Shown piece after piece: positions 62,758-64,000 of a stretch of 64,000 nt of DNA. The translations under genes and the position numbers were made by a program. The notes beneath the pieces were generated by a model that did not search any database, was not told the DNA's origin, and saw only the letters and a list, made by a program, of their open reading frames with translations. The first letter of the stretch is position 1. The number at the start of each line of letters is the position of its first letter. Origin of the DNA: Brachycybe producta (Eukaryota; Arthropoda; Diplopoda; Playtdesmida; Andrognathidae); the NCBI GenBank assembly GCA_036925085.1, contig JAUPFP010000015.1, positions 581,001 to 645,000 on the forward strand. Direction: 5' to 3'.

Positions 62758-63506
62758 TAAAGTTTAAACATCAATGTCAAATTGAAAATCAACTAACAAC
62801 TAAAAACAGGCATCATTTCCATGGTAGCAATTAATTCGATTTTGATATCCGAAGTGTAAAGTTACCACAACTGAAAGCATCTTTGTGGTTCCTAAAAAAG
62901 AAAATTAAATAAAACAACAACTAGCAAGTTTCATTTTTATTATGAACTGTGTAATTCCTTTTATTTGAAGCTGGGTTTTTTCTTCTTATGTGACATTTTT
63001 TTTTGTTCAGAGCTAAACTATTGACATTCTTAGGAGTAATATTTAACTTGCAATTAGGTATCAAGAATTTGTCTATCAATACAAAGCAGAATAACTTTTT
63101 TTTTTGTTTGTTTTGTAAATACTTCTCCATTTTTAACTCCACTCCACAAATACCCCTTCAAAAAATTACATTCAACTTTTGTCACCAAATCGACAAAAAG
63201 AAATGCACAAATTCGTTTCATAATATAGAAAGCCACACAAATTCGTATTGTTTTTTTTTTCTTCTTCTCAGCTTCCAAATTAGTTGGAAACAAATCATGA
63301 TTTTCACCAACAAAAAAACAAACAAGTTCTTACAGAAAGTGTCTCGACTTACAAAAACATTTATGAAGCCAACAATTCACAATTCAAAAAACTGGCAAAA
63401 TATAAAACTAAAAAAAGCTGCCAGTGTTAAACAAAGTTTTGCATCAGTCAGTCGAAATAAAAGTAAAAAATTAATTAAAAAAAATAAGTCAACTTTAATT
63501 GTGAAA

Positions 63507-63733
63507 TAAGGCCGGCCCTGCACATAACATTTAAATGCACAAGTGTTCCGTTCTATGCCGCGCCGTTCGTGTCAAAAGACTCCAGAAATAAAGATATCCT
63601 TATACGAATTAAGTGACAAATCATAAATTGAATTAGTGATAATTTACCACTTATTCGGAGTATTTTTGACATGTACAGCGCGGTATAGAACGGAAGACTT
63701 GTGCAGTTAAACGTTACGTATGTGGCCGGCCTA
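63507..63733. mobile_element. Inverted-repeat element with GGCCGGCC ends
   Basis: The left arm (AAGGCCGGCCCTGCACATAA, then GCACAAGTGTTCCGTTCTAT) matches the reverse complement of the right arm (ATAGAACGGAAGACTTGTGC to TGTGGCCGGCCT) over about 60 bases with a few differences. The interior of about 90 bases is non-coding. Confidence 0.75.
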
Positions 63734-64000
63734 AGTTTTTTTTTTCTTTTCATTTTTCTCTCATAGAATTTTCTTTTCAATTTTTTTATGCACAACCAAA
63801 ACAAAAATACAAGCTACTCTAAAGGCCTGATTCAAACCACAGAATTTAATGTAAGTTAAAGTAAGAATTGCTGTCTGCTGAACATGTGTATTGTTTAAAA
63901 TGCACAAAGAAGAAGAATAGCATTTATTGCTCTCTGGTCACTAACGTGACTAGCCGACAAGCGACTCAGAATACATGTCAATACAATAATACATCATACA

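Noticed and set aside
63003..63509. 168-residue open frame on the plus strand
   Set aside because: Composition follows the AT-rich DNA (Lys, Asn, Phe, Ile), there is no domain or signal peptide with a sensible continuation, and the minus strand has similar frames.
1..64000. tRNA, rRNA and other structured RNA genes
   Set aside because: I saw no cloverleaf with A and B boxes or rRNA-like blocks; hairpins found are element ends. A covariance-model search would be needed to exclude small RNAs.

Overview
The window is animal nuclear DNA, AT-rich, with genes split by many short introns and a heavy load of small inverted-repeat elements. The gene families (a laminin beta chain and neuroglian-type Ig/FN3 proteins whose domain order and motifs resemble arthropod neuroglian) suggest an invertebrate, probably an arthropod. 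I cannot name the species. Exon models below were built by hand; every junction was checked for reading-frame phase, and every model except the laminin 5' end closes from ATG to stop.

Layout. 1-11905: no convincing gene, many short inverted-repeat elements. 11906-14858 (+): a three-exon secreted Thr/Pro/Tyr/Trp-rich repeat protein. 17507-25311 (+): an almost complete laminin beta gene (25 exons found, signal-peptide exon not located). 27284-60825 (-): five tandem neuroglian-like genes, tail-to-tail with the laminin gene. 60826-64000: duplicated 5' flank of the array plus several well-bounded non-autonomous DNA transposons.

The array is the main result. From right to left the genes (N1 to N5) encode signal peptide plus Ig1,4,5,6 (N1); Ig1-6 (N2, N3); Ig5-6 (N4); or no Ig at all (N5). 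Each is followed by five neuroglian-type FN3 domains and a sixth FN3-like domain that ends in a stop. None has a visible transmembrane segment, ankyrin-binding tail or GPI-type hydrophobic tail, so they look like secreted relatives of a membrane adhesion protein. The Ig modules are bounded by phase-1 introns, so whole modules could be lost without breaking the frame.

A second unusual result is splicing. In N1-N4 the intron between FN3-3 and FN3-4 can keep frame only with a GA donor (GAAAGT). N5 has GC (GCAAGT) at the same place and a further apparent GA donor (GAATGT) nearby. The laminin gene also contains one GC-AG intron.

Repeats include a family of palindromic elements with ends like TTTTAGAAACTAGAAG, some carrying nested insertions; a hAT-type element with an 8-bp target duplication; a TA-flanked palindromic element with an expanded 21-bp repeat in one arm; and a 1-kb inverted array of GCCCTAAA-type units flanked by two Helitron helicase remnants.
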